Below are positions 18,262 to 26,710 of a DNA stretch of 64,000 bases, piece after piece. Origin of the DNA: Novosphingobium sp. (GTDB taxonomy: Bacteria > Pseudomonadota > Alphaproteobacteria > Sphingomonadales > Sphingomonadaceae); contig NZ_JAUYNB010000033.1 of assembly GCF_030699305.1 (NCBI RefSeq), positions 57,853 through 121,852 on the forward strand. Reading direction: 5' to 3'. Every line of letters begins with the position of its first letter. Position 1 is the first letter of the stretch. Below the pieces are notes generated by a model. It was not told where the DNA came from. It worked only from the letters and a program-made list of their open reading frames with translations, and searched no databases. The translations under genes were made by a program, and so were the position numbers.

Positions 18262-19160
18262 GCGGCGCGCGCCGCTTGCCGCTTGGCGAGCAGGTCCCAA
18301 ACGAACAGGCCGATCGCGCACCAGATCAGGATGAAGCACGCGACCTGCGTGGTGCTGAGCGGTTCGGACGAGAGGAAGAACGCCTGCACGAACACCATCG
18401 TCGGGCCGATATACTGGACCATGCCCAGCACCGAATAATCCATCCGCTGCGCCGCCACCGCGAACAGGATCAGTGGCACGGCGGTGACCAGCCCGGCGCA
18501 GGCGAGCAGCAGGCTGAGCGGCAGTTCCTTGCCGAATGACACGCCCTGCGGGCTGAACGCGGCCCAGCCGATCAGGCCCGCGGCCAGCGGCAGCAGGACG
18601 ATGGTTTCCACCGTCAGCCCCGATAGCGAACCCACCGGCGTCAGCTTGCGCACCAGCCCATAGCCGCAGAACGAGAGCGCCAGCGCGAGGCTGATCCCCA
18701 GCATATCGAGCGCATCCCATGCCAGCAGCGATACGCCCGCCGCCGCCAGCACGACACCGGCCCACTGGCGGTGGCTCAGCCGTTCACCCAGGAACAGCGT
18801 GCCCGCCAGCACATTGGCCAGCGGATTGATGTAGTACCCCAGGCTGGCGGCGAAGACGTGGCCCTGCTGGATCGCGACGATATAGGTCAGCCAGTTGCTG
18901 GCGATCAGCAGCGCGCTGAGCGTCAGCAGCGCCAGCACCCGGCGGTTGGTCAGCGCTGCCCAAAGCTCTTTCGTCTGCCCGGCCAGCCCCACGAACACCG
19001 CGCAGACCGGCAGCGTGAACAGGATCCGCCAGCCGACGAATTCAGACGGCGGCACGGTCTTGAACAGCACCAGATAGAGCGGCAGCAGCCCCCAGATAAA
19101 ATGCGCGCCCAGCGCAAAGGGCAGGCCGCTTTTGCGGGGTGCGGGCTGTTCGTGTTCCAT
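18258..19160 (-). CDS. rarD: EamA family transporter RarD
   Basis: A 300-aa inner-membrane protein with about ten helices from two EamA repeats. [19 protein letters not shown] and [14 protein letters not shown] near the start are typical RarD sequences, and [15 protein letters not shown] is in the second half. RarD proteins are assumed to be drug/metabolite exporters, but the substrate is not established. The ATG at 19160 gives a short polar N-terminus. It converges on pyrC. Confidence 0.88.
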   Translation of the reverse strand: MEHEQPAPRKSGLPFALGAHFIWGLLPLYLVLFKTVPPSEFVGWRILFTLPVCAVFVGLAGQTKELWAALTNRRVLALLTLSALLIASNWLTYIVAIQQGHVFAASLGYYINPLANVLAGTLFLGERLSHRQWAGVVLAAAGVSLLAWDALDMLGISLALALSFCGYGLVRKLTPVGSLSGLTVETIVLLPLAAGLIGWAAFSPQGVSFGKELPLSLLLACAGLVTAVPLILFAVAAQRMDYSVLGMVQYIGPTMVFVQAFFLSSEPLSTTQVACFILIWCAIGLFVWDLLAKRQAARAA

Positions 19161-19284
19161 CCGGGGGCCGCGCTAGCGAAGAAAAATCACCGCGACACGA
19201 AAAATGTGCGTTCCTGACAGAGCGGTTGCCGACCGTTCAGGTTGAGGGGCATATTGATGAATGCAAGAGATCAGGAGAACCGCC

Positions 19285-19791
19285 ATGTCGAAGTTCCTCA
19301 AGACTGCTGCCCTTGCAATGACCATCCCCGCCGTGCTGGCGACTGCGCTGCCCGCCGCCGCCCGCGACCGCGACTGGGACGATCGCGGCGACCGCTGGGA
19401 ACAGCGGGATCGGCACGACGACCGCTACGAAAGCCGCCGCGATTACCGCCGCGATGATCGGCGTGATGATCGGCGCGACAGCCGCCGTGGCTGGGAAGAC
19501 CAGGGCCGCAACTACGGCAACTATGGCAGCTATGGTGGCTATCAGACCCGCGTCCGCTACGCCGAACCGGTCTATGCCAACACCCGCGTCTGGCGCGGCG
19601 ATGATGGCCGCAGCTATTGCCGCCGCAGCGATGGCACCACCGGTCTGCTGATCGGCGGCGCTGCCGGGGCGCTGATCGGCCGCGAAGTGGCCGGTCGCCG
19701 CGGTGACCGCACGCTGGGCGCAATCCTGGGTGCGGCGGGCGGTGCCCTGCTGGGCCGCGCGGTCGACCGCGGTGGATCGAGCTGCCGCTGA
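19285..19791 (+). CDS. Secreted glycine-zipper 2TM domain protein
   Basis: A 168-aa protein with a signal peptide (MSKFLKTAALAMTIPAVLAT, cut near AAARD). An Asp/Arg-rich repeat region at about residues 28-75, including YRRDDRRDDRRDSRRG, is followed by a Gly/Tyr stretch and a C-terminal glycine zipper, LLIGGAAGALIGREVAG and LGAILGAAGGALLGRAV, a double membrane-spanning or oligomerising motif. The ATG at 19285 follows AGGAG at good spacing. It is probably a stress or envelope structural protein; function unknown. Confidence 0.82.
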   Translation: MSKFLKTAALAMTIPAVLATALPAAARDRDWDDRGDRWEQRDRHDDRYESRRDYRRDDRRDDRRDSRRGWEDQGRNYGNYGSYGGYQTRVRYAEPVYANTRVWRGDDGRSYCRRSDGTTGLLIGGAAGALIGREVAGRRGDRTLGAILGAAGGALLGRAVDRGGSSCR

Positions 19792-19831
19792 CCGATACCT
19801 GTTCAACGGGGAATCCCTCTCCCTGAACCTG

Positions 19832-19862
19832 GCGCCTCCGGATCCCAGCGATCCGGGGGCGC
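19832..19862 (+). terminator. Terminator hairpin after glycine-zipper gene
   Basis: GCGCCTCCGGATC at 19832-19844 pairs with GATCCGGGGGCGC at 19850-19862, a 13-bp stem with one T-G wobble and a 5-base loop, followed by TTGTCTGTT. Confidence 0.75.
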
Positions 19863-19909
19863 TTGTCTGTTAAGGGCCATGTTAACGCCGATAGGCTAGA
19901 ACGCGCCGG

Positions 19910-20617
19910 ATGATCGCCGCCCGTCATCTGTGCCTGCCTGCCGTGCTGCTGCTTTCTGCCTGCGGATCGGGTGAGCCTGCGGTCGATCCGCTGGCGGAGC
20001 GCGATCCGGCGGTGACCGCCGCGCTGGCCGATCCGCTGATGGCGGACCCGGACCTCACCAGCCAGAACCGGGGCGGTGCTGCGCTGACCGGGGGCGGGCC
20101 AGCCACTGGCGAAATTCCGCCGCTGAAACGCGGGCAGGCCGAACTGGACGCGGCCCGCGCCGCCGCGCTGGATCTGGTCGGAGGCGCGCCGGGTGCTGCG
20201 CCGCCTGCCACGATCATGCTGGAAACATCGCCCGCCGATGCGCCGACCGCTGTCGCGCTGGTGCGCGCGTTGCCGTGGGGGAAGCCTTGCGCGGACAAGC
20301 TGGGCTATACCGCCAGCTGGGCGGCCGGGCTGCCGCCCGCGCTGCCGGTCTATCCGCGCGGGCACGTGCAGGAAGCGGCAGGCAGCGACGCGGCCGGATG
20401 CAAAATCCGCGCGGTCAATTTCCAGACCCCGGTGCCGCCCGGCGAAGTGGTGGAGTTCTATGCCGCGCTGGCGCGCAAGGGCGGTTACGCGGTGCGGGCG
20501 GGCCAGGCCGGACCGGACCTGACCCTGTCCGGCACGCTCGACACCGCGCGCTTTGCGCTGTTCGTGCGGGGCAGCGCGGACATGACCGTGGTCAACCTGG
20601 TTACCAGCGGCGGCTGA
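19910..20617 (+). CDS. Hypothetical lipoprotein
   Basis: A 235-aa protein with a lipobox, LPAVLLLSAC, placing the lipidated Cys near residue 19. An Ala/Pro/Gly-rich linker leads to a C-terminal domain of about 110 residues (CADKLGYTASWAAGLPPALP, then a strand-rich end) with paired Cys residues. I do not recognise the family; the second half resembles small periplasmic domains of sphingomonad lipoproteins. No operon partner is evident: the upstream terminator isolates it and the downstream gene converges. Confidence 0.7.
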   Translation: MIAARHLCLPAVLLLSACGSGEPAVDPLAERDPAVTAALADPLMADPDLTSQNRGGAALTGGGPATGEIPPLKRGQAELDAARAAALDLVGGAPGAAPPATIMLETSPADAPTAVALVRALPWGKPCADKLGYTASWAAGLPPALPVYPRGHVQEAAGSDAAGCKIRAVNFQTPVPPGEVVEFYAALARKGGYAVRAGQAGPDLTLSGTLDTARFALFVRGSADMTVVNLVTSGG

Positions 20618-20695
20618 AACGCCATTGCCTTGATTGCGGGGGCGCGAGCGGTTATCCTGTGACCGGTCCCGGCGGTGGGGGAGGCCCCCGCGTTA

Positions 20696-20724
20696 TCGAC
20701 GGCACGTCCGTAAACCGCCGTCGA
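20696..20724. terminator. Hairpin between convergent lipoprotein and astD
   Basis: TCGACGG at 20696-20702 and CCGTCGA at 20718-20724 can form a 7-bp stem with a 15-base loop in the 167-base gap between convergent genes. There is no T tract, so this is a weak terminator candidate. Confidence 0.3.
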
Positions 20725-20784
20725 CGGGACTGCGCAACAATCCACTCGGCTCAATCCAGCCCGGAGCGCGGCAGCGCGCGCTGA

Positions 20785-22200
20785 TCAGCCTTCGCGCAGG
20801 CCCACGCCGATCATCGCGCGCGGCTGTTCCATCTCGTTCGAGGCGACCGGATAGGCGCAGTAATCCGCTGCGTAATAGGCGCTGGGGCGATGGTTGCCCG
20901 ACAGGCCGACCCCGCCGAACGGCGCGGAAGACGATGCGCCGTTGGTCGGGCGGTTCCAGTTGATCACGCCGGCCCGGATATTCGCCCAGAACCGGTTGTA
21001 TTCCGCCGGAGTGCCGCCGACCAGCGAGGCGGACAGGCCGAACCGGCTGTTGTTCGCCTCGGCAATGGCCTCGTCGAAATCGTCCACACGGATGACTTGC
21101 AGCAGCGGGCCGAACAGTTCCACGTCGGGGCGGTCCTTCACCCCGCTCACGTCGATGATCGCAGGCGAGAGGAACGGCAGGTCATCGCGCGGGCGGACCA
21201 GATGCTTGATCGCCTTGCCGCCGTGGCTGAGCAGATAGAGGAAGCTTTCGGTCAGGCCGTCCGCGCTCTGGTTGTCGATCACCGGACCCATGAACGGGAC
21301 GGGATCGTCAAACGGCGCGCCGACAATGATCCGGTCGGCCAGGCGCTTTACCTCGGCCATCACCGTATCATACATCGTCGACTTGATGATCAGGCGGCGT
21401 CCGGCGGTGCAGCGCTGCCCGGCGCTGGTAAAGGCTGATTGCACGACGAGCGCGGCGGCATCGGTGATCTTCGGCGTATCCCACAGCACGATCGGGTTGT
21501 TGCCGCCCATTTCCAGCGCAACGATCTTGTCGGGCCGGGCGGCCAGTTTGCGGTTGATCGCGATTCCGACGTGCGCGCTGCCGGTGAACAGCACGCCGTC
21601 GATCCCGTCATGCGCGACCAGCGCCTGCCCTTCTTCCGGGCCGCCGACCAGCAACTGGACAATCGCGGCGGAAATCCCGGCGCGGTGAAAGCATTGCAGC
21701 AGCGCCTCACCCGTGGCCGGGGTTTTTTCGCTGGGCTTGAAGATTACCGTGTTGCCCGCGATCAGCGCGGGCACGATGTGGCCGTTGGGCAAGTGCGCGG
21801 GGAAGTTATAGGGGCCAAGCACCGCCATCACCCCGTGCGGCTTGTGGCGTACGGCGGCGGTCCCTTGCAACGCGTTGTCCAGCTTGCGCTGCGATGTGCG
21901 GTCGGCATAGGCGCGGATCGAGATTTCGACCTTGTTGATCACGCTTTCGACTTCGGTGCGCGATTCCCACAGCGGCTTGCCGGTTTCGCGCGCGATCAGC
22001 GTGGCCAGCTTTTCAGCGTCCTTGCGCACTTCGTTGGCGAAGCGGCGCATCAGTTCCATCCGGTTGGACAGCGGCTGGGCAGCCCAGGCGGGCCACGCCC
22101 GGCGCGCGCGGTCGACGATGTCGTCCACGTTGCCGCGCCTGCCGCGCCACAGTTCCGCGCCGGTGGCCGGTTCGAAGGAAATGATCTGCGAAGTTCCCAA
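20785..22200 (-). CDS. astD: Succinylglutamate-semialdehyde dehydrogenase-like
   Basis: A 471-aa NAD-dependent aldehyde dehydrogenase. GPYNFPAHLPNGHIVPAL, LEMGGNNPIV with the general-base Glu and AGQRCTAGRRL with the catalytic Cys match AstD, which oxidises N-succinylglutamate semialdehyde in arginine catabolism. The start is a TTG at 22200 (MGTSQIISFEPATG) with GGGA upstream. No astA, astB, astC or astE is adjacent, so the physiological role could differ from classical arginine degradation. It lies downstream of selO on the same strand, 149 bases away. Confidence 0.85.
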   Translation of the reverse strand: MGTSQIISFEPATGAELWRGRRGNVDDIVDRARRAWPAWAAQPLSNRMELMRRFANEVRKDAEKLATLIARETGKPLWESRTEVESVINKVEISIRAYADRTSQRKLDNALQGTAAVRHKPHGVMAVLGPYNFPAHLPNGHIVPALIAGNTVIFKPSEKTPATGEALLQCFHRAGISAAIVQLLVGGPEEGQALVAHDGIDGVLFTGSAHVGIAINRKLAARPDKIVALEMGGNNPIVLWDTPKITDAAALVVQSAFTSAGQRCTAGRRLIIKSTMYDTVMAEVKRLADRIIVGAPFDDPVPFMGPVIDNQSADGLTESFLYLLSHGGKAIKHLVRPRDDLPFLSPAIIDVSGVKDRPDVELFGPLLQVIRVDDFDEAIAEANNSRFGLSASLVGGTPAEYNRFWANIRAGVINWNRPTNGASSSAPFGGVGLSGNHRPSAYYAADYCAYPVASNEMEQPRAMIGVGLREG

Positions 22201-22349
22201 TATTCCCGTCCCAGTTGTATCATCCGGTTGCGACCCCGGGTCCGCTTCGGCCTTAGCGGGTCCGTTTGCCCAAGAAAAGCCTTGGCACCGCCATAACCGC
22301 CAACCCTGACTTTTTGCTTACCAAAGTGTTCCCCATGTTTGCGCAGCCC

Positions 22350-23732
22350 TTACGCCGCGCTGCCCAGCGCTTCGCCCAGCCGCCGGATCGCGGTGATCTG
22401 ATCGGCCAGCGGGGCCCAATCATCGGCAGTGTCGATTCCGGCCCAGATCCGCTCCACCTCATCCAGCACCAGCGTCGGCGGCGCAGGCTCTGCCCACAGC
22501 GGATGATCTTCACCGGCCGGGCGATAGCCGCGCAAGCCCTCGCCAAAATCACCCTCCGGCGGGTTGGCGCCGTGGCGATGGCGGTGAAAGAACACGTCGG
22601 GCGATCCGGCGCTGTCGCGCATCGCCCGTTCGGCATGGGCGATCAGCGCGGCGTCGGCTTCGAACCCTTGCGATTCCAGTCCCAGCCGCCACAGGAACTG
22701 ACCGGCCAGCGCCTGCTGATAGAGCGGGGCGAAGCGGTTCAGCGCGGCGATCAGCGGCTCAGCGGGCACCAGCTGGCGCAGCGCAACCGCCAGCTGCCCG
22801 CAGTTCCAGTGCAGCGCCTCTGGCTGGCGGCCAAAGGCGTAAAGGCCGTTGTGATCGAAATAGGCGGCGGTGAAGGCCGGGTCCCACTGGGGCAGCCAGC
22901 GCCACGGGCCGTAATCGAAACTTTCGCCCGAAATGTTCATGTTGTCGGTGTTTAGCACGCCGTGGACGAACCCGGCGGCCATCCATTGCGCCGCCAGCGC
23001 GGCGAGCCGTTCGACCACCTGATGCAGCAGGATCACCGCCGGATCATCGCGCCCCGGCGCATCGGCGGGCGGGGGCGCGCCCGGAAACTGCGCAAGGCAA
23101 TAGTCGATCAGCGCCGCCATGTTGTCCGTCTGCTCCAGCACGGCGAGCCGCTGGAACGTGCCGATCCGGATATGCCCGTGGCTGAGCCGGACCAGCACGG
23201 CCGAGCGCGTGGGGGAGGGTTCGTCCTGCCGGTAAAGATCCTCGCCCGTTTCGATGACCGAGAACGTCTTGCTGGTGTTCACCCCCAGCGCTTCGAGCAT
23301 TTCGGTCGCCAGAATCTCGCGCACCGCGCCTTTCAGCGTCAGGCGGCCATCGCCCTGGCGGCTCCACGGGGTTTGCCCGGAGCCTTTGGTGCCAAGGTCG
23401 AGCAAGCGGCCCGCGCCGTCCCGCAACTGCGCGAACAGAAAGCCGCGCCCGTCGCCCAGGTCCGGGTTGTAAACGCGGAACTGGTGGCCGTGATAGCGCA
23501 GCGCCAGCGGCTGGGGCAGATTGCCGGGCAGCGGCTCAAACCGGCCGAAATGGCGGGTCCAGTCGGCATCGGTCAGGCTGTCCAGCCCGACCGCGCGGTC
23601 CCAGCGGGAATTGCGGAAGCGCAGGGTGGTCAGCGGGAAGTCGGCCGCGCGCACCGGATCGGCCAGCCAGGGGGCCAGTGCCGTAACGGGAGTGTCGGGC
23701 GAATAGTCGGCGGCTTGCGGTTCTGCGCGCAT
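22350..23732 (-). CDS. selO: Protein adenylyltransferase SelO (YdiU/UPF0061)
   Basis: A 460-aa pseudokinase-fold enzyme that AMPylates Ser/Thr/Tyr residues of redox proteins. Typical segments are LRYHGHQFRVYNPDLGDGRG, LDLGTKGSGQTPWSRQGDGR, GAVREILATEMLEALGVNTS and GFVHGVLNTDNMNISGESFD. The ATG at 23732 is preferred over an upstream TTG. The C-terminus ends RRLGEALGSAA and has no Cys or selenocysteine like that reported for other SelO proteins. The gene is divergent from an alpha/beta hydrolase gene. Confidence 0.9.
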   Translation of the reverse strand: MRAEPQAADYSPDTPVTALAPWLADPVRAADFPLTTLRFRNSRWDRAVGLDSLTDADWTRHFGRFEPLPGNLPQPLALRYHGHQFRVYNPDLGDGRGFLFAQLRDGAGRLLDLGTKGSGQTPWSRQGDGRLTLKGAVREILATEMLEALGVNTSKTFSVIETGEDLYRQDEPSPTRSAVLVRLSHGHIRIGTFQRLAVLEQTDNMAALIDYCLAQFPGAPPPADAPGRDDPAVILLHQVVERLAALAAQWMAAGFVHGVLNTDNMNISGESFDYGPWRWLPQWDPAFTAAYFDHNGLYAFGRQPEALHWNCGQLAVALRQLVPAEPLIAALNRFAPLYQQALAGQFLWRLGLESQGFEADAALIAHAERAMRDSAGSPDVFFHRHRHGANPPEGDFGEGLRGYRPAGEDHPLWAEPAPPTLVLDEVERIWAGIDTADDWAPLADQITAIRRLGEALGSAA

Positions 23733-23797
23733 CGCGCAATAGTGGCGGCGAACCCCGCGTTGCACAAGCCGCGCCAGCAAGGATTTCCGGCATTACC

Positions 23798-24658
23798 ATG
23801 ACCGCTTACGCCGACCGTTTCTGGACCAGCCGGGACGGGTTGAAGCTCCATTACCGCGATTATGCGGGGCGGGATGACCGTCCGCCCGTGATCTGCCTGC
23901 CCGGCCTGACCCGCAACGCCCGCGATTTTGAAACGCTGGCAGAGCGGCTGGCGGGCGAATGGCGCGTGCTGTGTCCGGAAAACCGGGGCCGGGGCGACAG
24001 CGCCTATGCCAAGGATTCGGCCACTTATAACCCCGTCCAGTACGTTCAGGATCTGGGGGCGCTGTTCGAGGAAGCGGGCATCGACCGCTTCGTCGCGGTC
24101 GGCACATCGCTGGGCGGGCTGCTGACGATGATCATGGCGATGACCACGCCGGACAAGCTGGCGGGCGCGGTGCTCAACGACATCGGGCCGGAAATCAATC
24201 CCGAAGGGCTGGAACGGATTCGCGGCTATGTCGGGCAGGGGCGCAATTTCCCCACCTGGATGCACGCGGCGCGCGCGCTGGAGGAATCGCAGGGTTCCGC
24301 GTTCCCCGATTTCACGGCGGAAGACTGGCTGGCGATGGCCAAGCGCTGCATGGTGGTGGGCAGCAACGGCCGGGTCGTGTTCGATTACGACATGAAAATC
24401 GCCGAGCCGTTCTCGCAGCCAGGCGGAGAGGGCGGGGTGGACATGTGGCCGGGGGTAGACGGGCTGGCAGGCAAGCCGGTGCTGCTGCTGCGCGGTGAAT
24501 TGTCGGACCTGTTCAAGCCGGAAACGTTGGCCGCGATGGCCGCGCGCTTGCCGGGCTGCGAAACGGTAACCGTGCCGCACGTCGGCCATGCACCCACGCT
24601 GGATGAGCCGGAATCGTTCGCCGCGATCCAGCGGCTGCTGGCCAAAGTGGCTGGATGA
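23798..24658 (+). CDS. Alpha/beta hydrolase
   Basis: A 286-aa serine hydrolase. CLPGLTRNARDFE provides the oxyanion region, VGTSLGGLL the nucleophile elbow (GxSxG) and PHVGHAPTLDEP the catalytic His; the acid is in the LLLRGELSD region. It belongs to the large MhpC/YbfF-like esterase group, and the substrate cannot be read from sequence. It overlaps the following glycosyltransferase gene by four bases, so the two are probably co-translated. Confidence 0.82.
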   Translation: MTAYADRFWTSRDGLKLHYRDYAGRDDRPPVICLPGLTRNARDFETLAERLAGEWRVLCPENRGRGDSAYAKDSATYNPVQYVQDLGALFEEAGIDRFVAVGTSLGGLLTMIMAMTTPDKLAGAVLNDIGPEINPEGLERIRGYVGQGRNFPTWMHAARALEESQGSAFPDFTAEDWLAMAKRCMVVGSNGRVVFDYDMKIAEPFSQPGGEGGVDMWPGVDGLAGKPVLLLRGELSDLFKPETLAAMAARLPGCETVTVPHVGHAPTLDEPESFAAIQRLLAKVAG

Positions 24659-25809
24659 GCGTGGCGGACGGGGCGCCGCGTCTGCGCCTGCTGCATCTGC
24701 ATTCCAGCTTTTCGCCGGGCGGCAAGGAACTGCGCGCGGCCAAGCTGATGAACGCGTTCGGCCCGGGCATCGATCATACGGTCGTGTCCGCTGTGCCGGG
24801 CGAACTGGGCGCGGCCAGCGCGGTCGATCCGGCGATCAGCGTCAGCTATCCGGCTGATTTCCCGGCGCTGGCGGGCCGTCCGTGGCCGCGCCGGTTGCTG
24901 GGGATCGCGCAGGCGCTGCGCGGGTTCGACCTGATCCTGACCTATAACTGGGGCGCAATGGACGCGGTGATGGCCCACACCCTGTTCGCCGAGGCGCTGG
25001 GGCTGCCCCCGCTGGTCCACCACGAAGATGGCTTCAATCAGGATGAGGCTGTGCGGCTGAAGCCCGCGCGCAATATTTTCCGCCGGATCGCACTGTTCCG
25101 CGCGCAGGGGCTGGTCGTGCCTTCGCAGCGGCTGGAACAGATCGCCCGGACGGTCTGGCAGCAACCCGCCGCCAAGGTCTGGCGGGTGCCCAACGGCATC
25201 CCGGTTGCCGCCTATGCGCACCGCCCGGAACCCGACGTCCTGCCGCGCCTGATCAAGCGTCCCGGCGAATACTGGCTGGGCACGCTGGCGGGGCTGCGCA
25301 AGGTCAAGAACCTGCCCCGGCTGGTCCGCGCCTTTGCCGCGTTGCCAGAGGAGTGGCAGCTGGTGATCGTCGGCGAAGGGCCGGAACGCGATGCGATCCG
25401 CGCGCAGGCGGTGGCTCTCGACATCGGCCACCGCGTCCACTTGCCCGGCTTTGCGCCCGATCCGGCCAAAGTGGTAGGCCTGTTCGATCTGTTCGCGCTG
25501 TCATCCGACAGTGAACAGTTCCCGATTTCGGTGGTGGAGGCGATGGCTGCCGGTCTGGCCGTGGTCGCCCCGCAAGTGGGTGATGTCACCGCGATGGTGG
25601 CTGAACCCAACCGCCGGTTCCTCACCCCCATCGGCGATGATGCGGCCCTGTCGGACGCGCTGGCCGACCTTGCCGCCGACTCCCGGACCCGCGCCGCCAT
25701 CGGCACCGCCAACCGCGCCCGCGCCGAAGCGGAGTACGACGAAGCGACCATGGTTGCGACCTATGCCCGCATCTATGCCGGGGCCATGGGACGGATAAAG
25801 TTTCCCTGA
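24655..25809 (+). CDS. Glycosyltransferase family 4
   Basis: A 384-aa GT-B glycosyltransferase. The N-terminal acceptor domain contains HLHSSFSPGGKELRAAKLMN, and the C-terminal donor domain has the EX7E-type motif in SDSEQFPISVVEAMAAGLAV. It probably transfers a sugar from a nucleotide donor to an envelope glycan or lipid, but no polysaccharide cluster is nearby. It is translationally coupled to the upstream hydrolase. Confidence 0.88.
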   Translation: MSVADGAPRLRLLHLHSSFSPGGKELRAAKLMNAFGPGIDHTVVSAVPGELGAASAVDPAISVSYPADFPALAGRPWPRRLLGIAQALRGFDLILTYNWGAMDAVMAHTLFAEALGLPPLVHHEDGFNQDEAVRLKPARNIFRRIALFRAQGLVVPSQRLEQIARTVWQQPAAKVWRVPNGIPVAAYAHRPEPDVLPRLIKRPGEYWLGTLAGLRKVKNLPRLVRAFAALPEEWQLVIVGEGPERDAIRAQAVALDIGHRVHLPGFAPDPAKVVGLFDLFALSSDSEQFPISVVEAMAAGLAVVAPQVGDVTAMVAEPNRRFLTPIGDDAALSDALADLAADSRTRAAIGTANRARAEAEYDEATMVATYARIYAGAMGRIKFP

Positions 25810-25866
25810 TTGGGGGATTGCGTCCGTTCACCCGCGCTTAAGCGGGCAAAAGCCACAGATCGGGCG

Positions 25867-25894
25867 TTGAAAAGGCTCGCCCTTGCGCTAAACA
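25867..25894 (+). promoter_or_regulatory. Candidate promoter for the yfgM-bamB pair
   Basis: TTGAAA at 25867-25872 and TAAACA at 25889-25894 are 16 bases apart, 37 bases before the TTG start of the TPR gene. The upstream region also has a small CCCGC/GCGGG hairpin that may end the glycosyltransferase transcript. Confidence 0.4.
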
Positions 25895-25931
25895 GCCCAA
25901 CTGACCGTCTATTACCAGAGAGCATTCCAAC

Positions 25932-26690
25932 TTGGCCCTGCCTCCCGCTACACCTGCAAATCCGACCAAGCCGACGAGCGACCGCGACGCGGCCCAGCAG
26001 GACGTGTTCCTGCGCGAAGTGGACGAGGCGCTGCGTGAGCAGCAGATGGTCGATATCGCCAAGCGCTATGGCATAATCATCGGCGGCGGGATCACGCTGT
26101 TGCTGGTCGGGCTGGGCGGCTATCTCTTTTGGGATCACTCGGTCAAGCAGTCGGCCGGGGAAGTCAGCGAAAGGACCACGCTGGTGCTGGACCGGCTGGC
26201 TTCCGGGCCAACGTCGGCCGGGGCTGCGCTGGGGGATCTGGCCGCGCTGAAAACCGAAGGCAGCGCGGGCGCGCGCGCCAATGCTGCGATGCTCCACGCC
26301 GCCGCGCTGGTGCAGACCGGCAAGACCGACGAAGCCGCCAGGGAATTTGCCGCGATCGCTGCCAATGCCGATGCGCCGCAGCCGCTGCGCGATCTGGCCG
26401 CGATCCGCGAACTGTCGATCCGGTTTGATGCCGTCCCGCCGAGCCAGGTGGTTGACCGGCTGAAGCCGCTCGCCGTGCCGGGCAATCCGTGGTTTGGCAG
26501 CGCGGGCGAGCTGGTCGGCATGGCCTACCTCAAGCAGGGCAAACCAGAACTTGCCGGTCCGCTGTTCGCGGCGATCGGCAAGGACAAGGAAGTGCCGCAG
26601 TCGCTGGCGTCGCGGATGCGGCAGCTGGCCGGGCAGCTCGGATACGAATCAGGCGATGCCGCCGCCGATGTGGCCCCGGCGCAGAACTGA
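25932..26690 (+). CDS. YfgM-like tetratricopeptide membrane protein
   Basis: A 252-aa protein with a cytoplasmic N-terminus (FLREVDEALREQQMVDIAKR), one membrane helix at about residues 47-67 and a periplasmic helical-repeat domain. This is the architecture of YfgM, an ancillary factor of the Sec translocon that works with periplasmic chaperones. It uses a TTG start at 25932; the next ATG would remove the conserved N-terminal helix. The bamB gene follows 20 bases later, the same pairing as in E. coli. Confidence 0.82.
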   Translation: MALPPATPANPTKPTSDRDAAQQDVFLREVDEALREQQMVDIAKRYGIIIGGGITLLLVGLGGYLFWDHSVKQSAGEVSERTTLVLDRLASGPTSAGAALGDLAALKTEGSAGARANAAMLHAAALVQTGKTDEAAREFAAIAANADAPQPLRDLAAIRELSIRFDAVPPSQVVDRLKPLAVPGNPWFGSAGELVGMAYLKQGKPELAGPLFAAIGKDKEVPQSLASRMRQLAGQLGYESGDAAADVAPAQN

Positions 26691-26710
26691 ACCAAAGTCA
26701 CAAGGACGAG

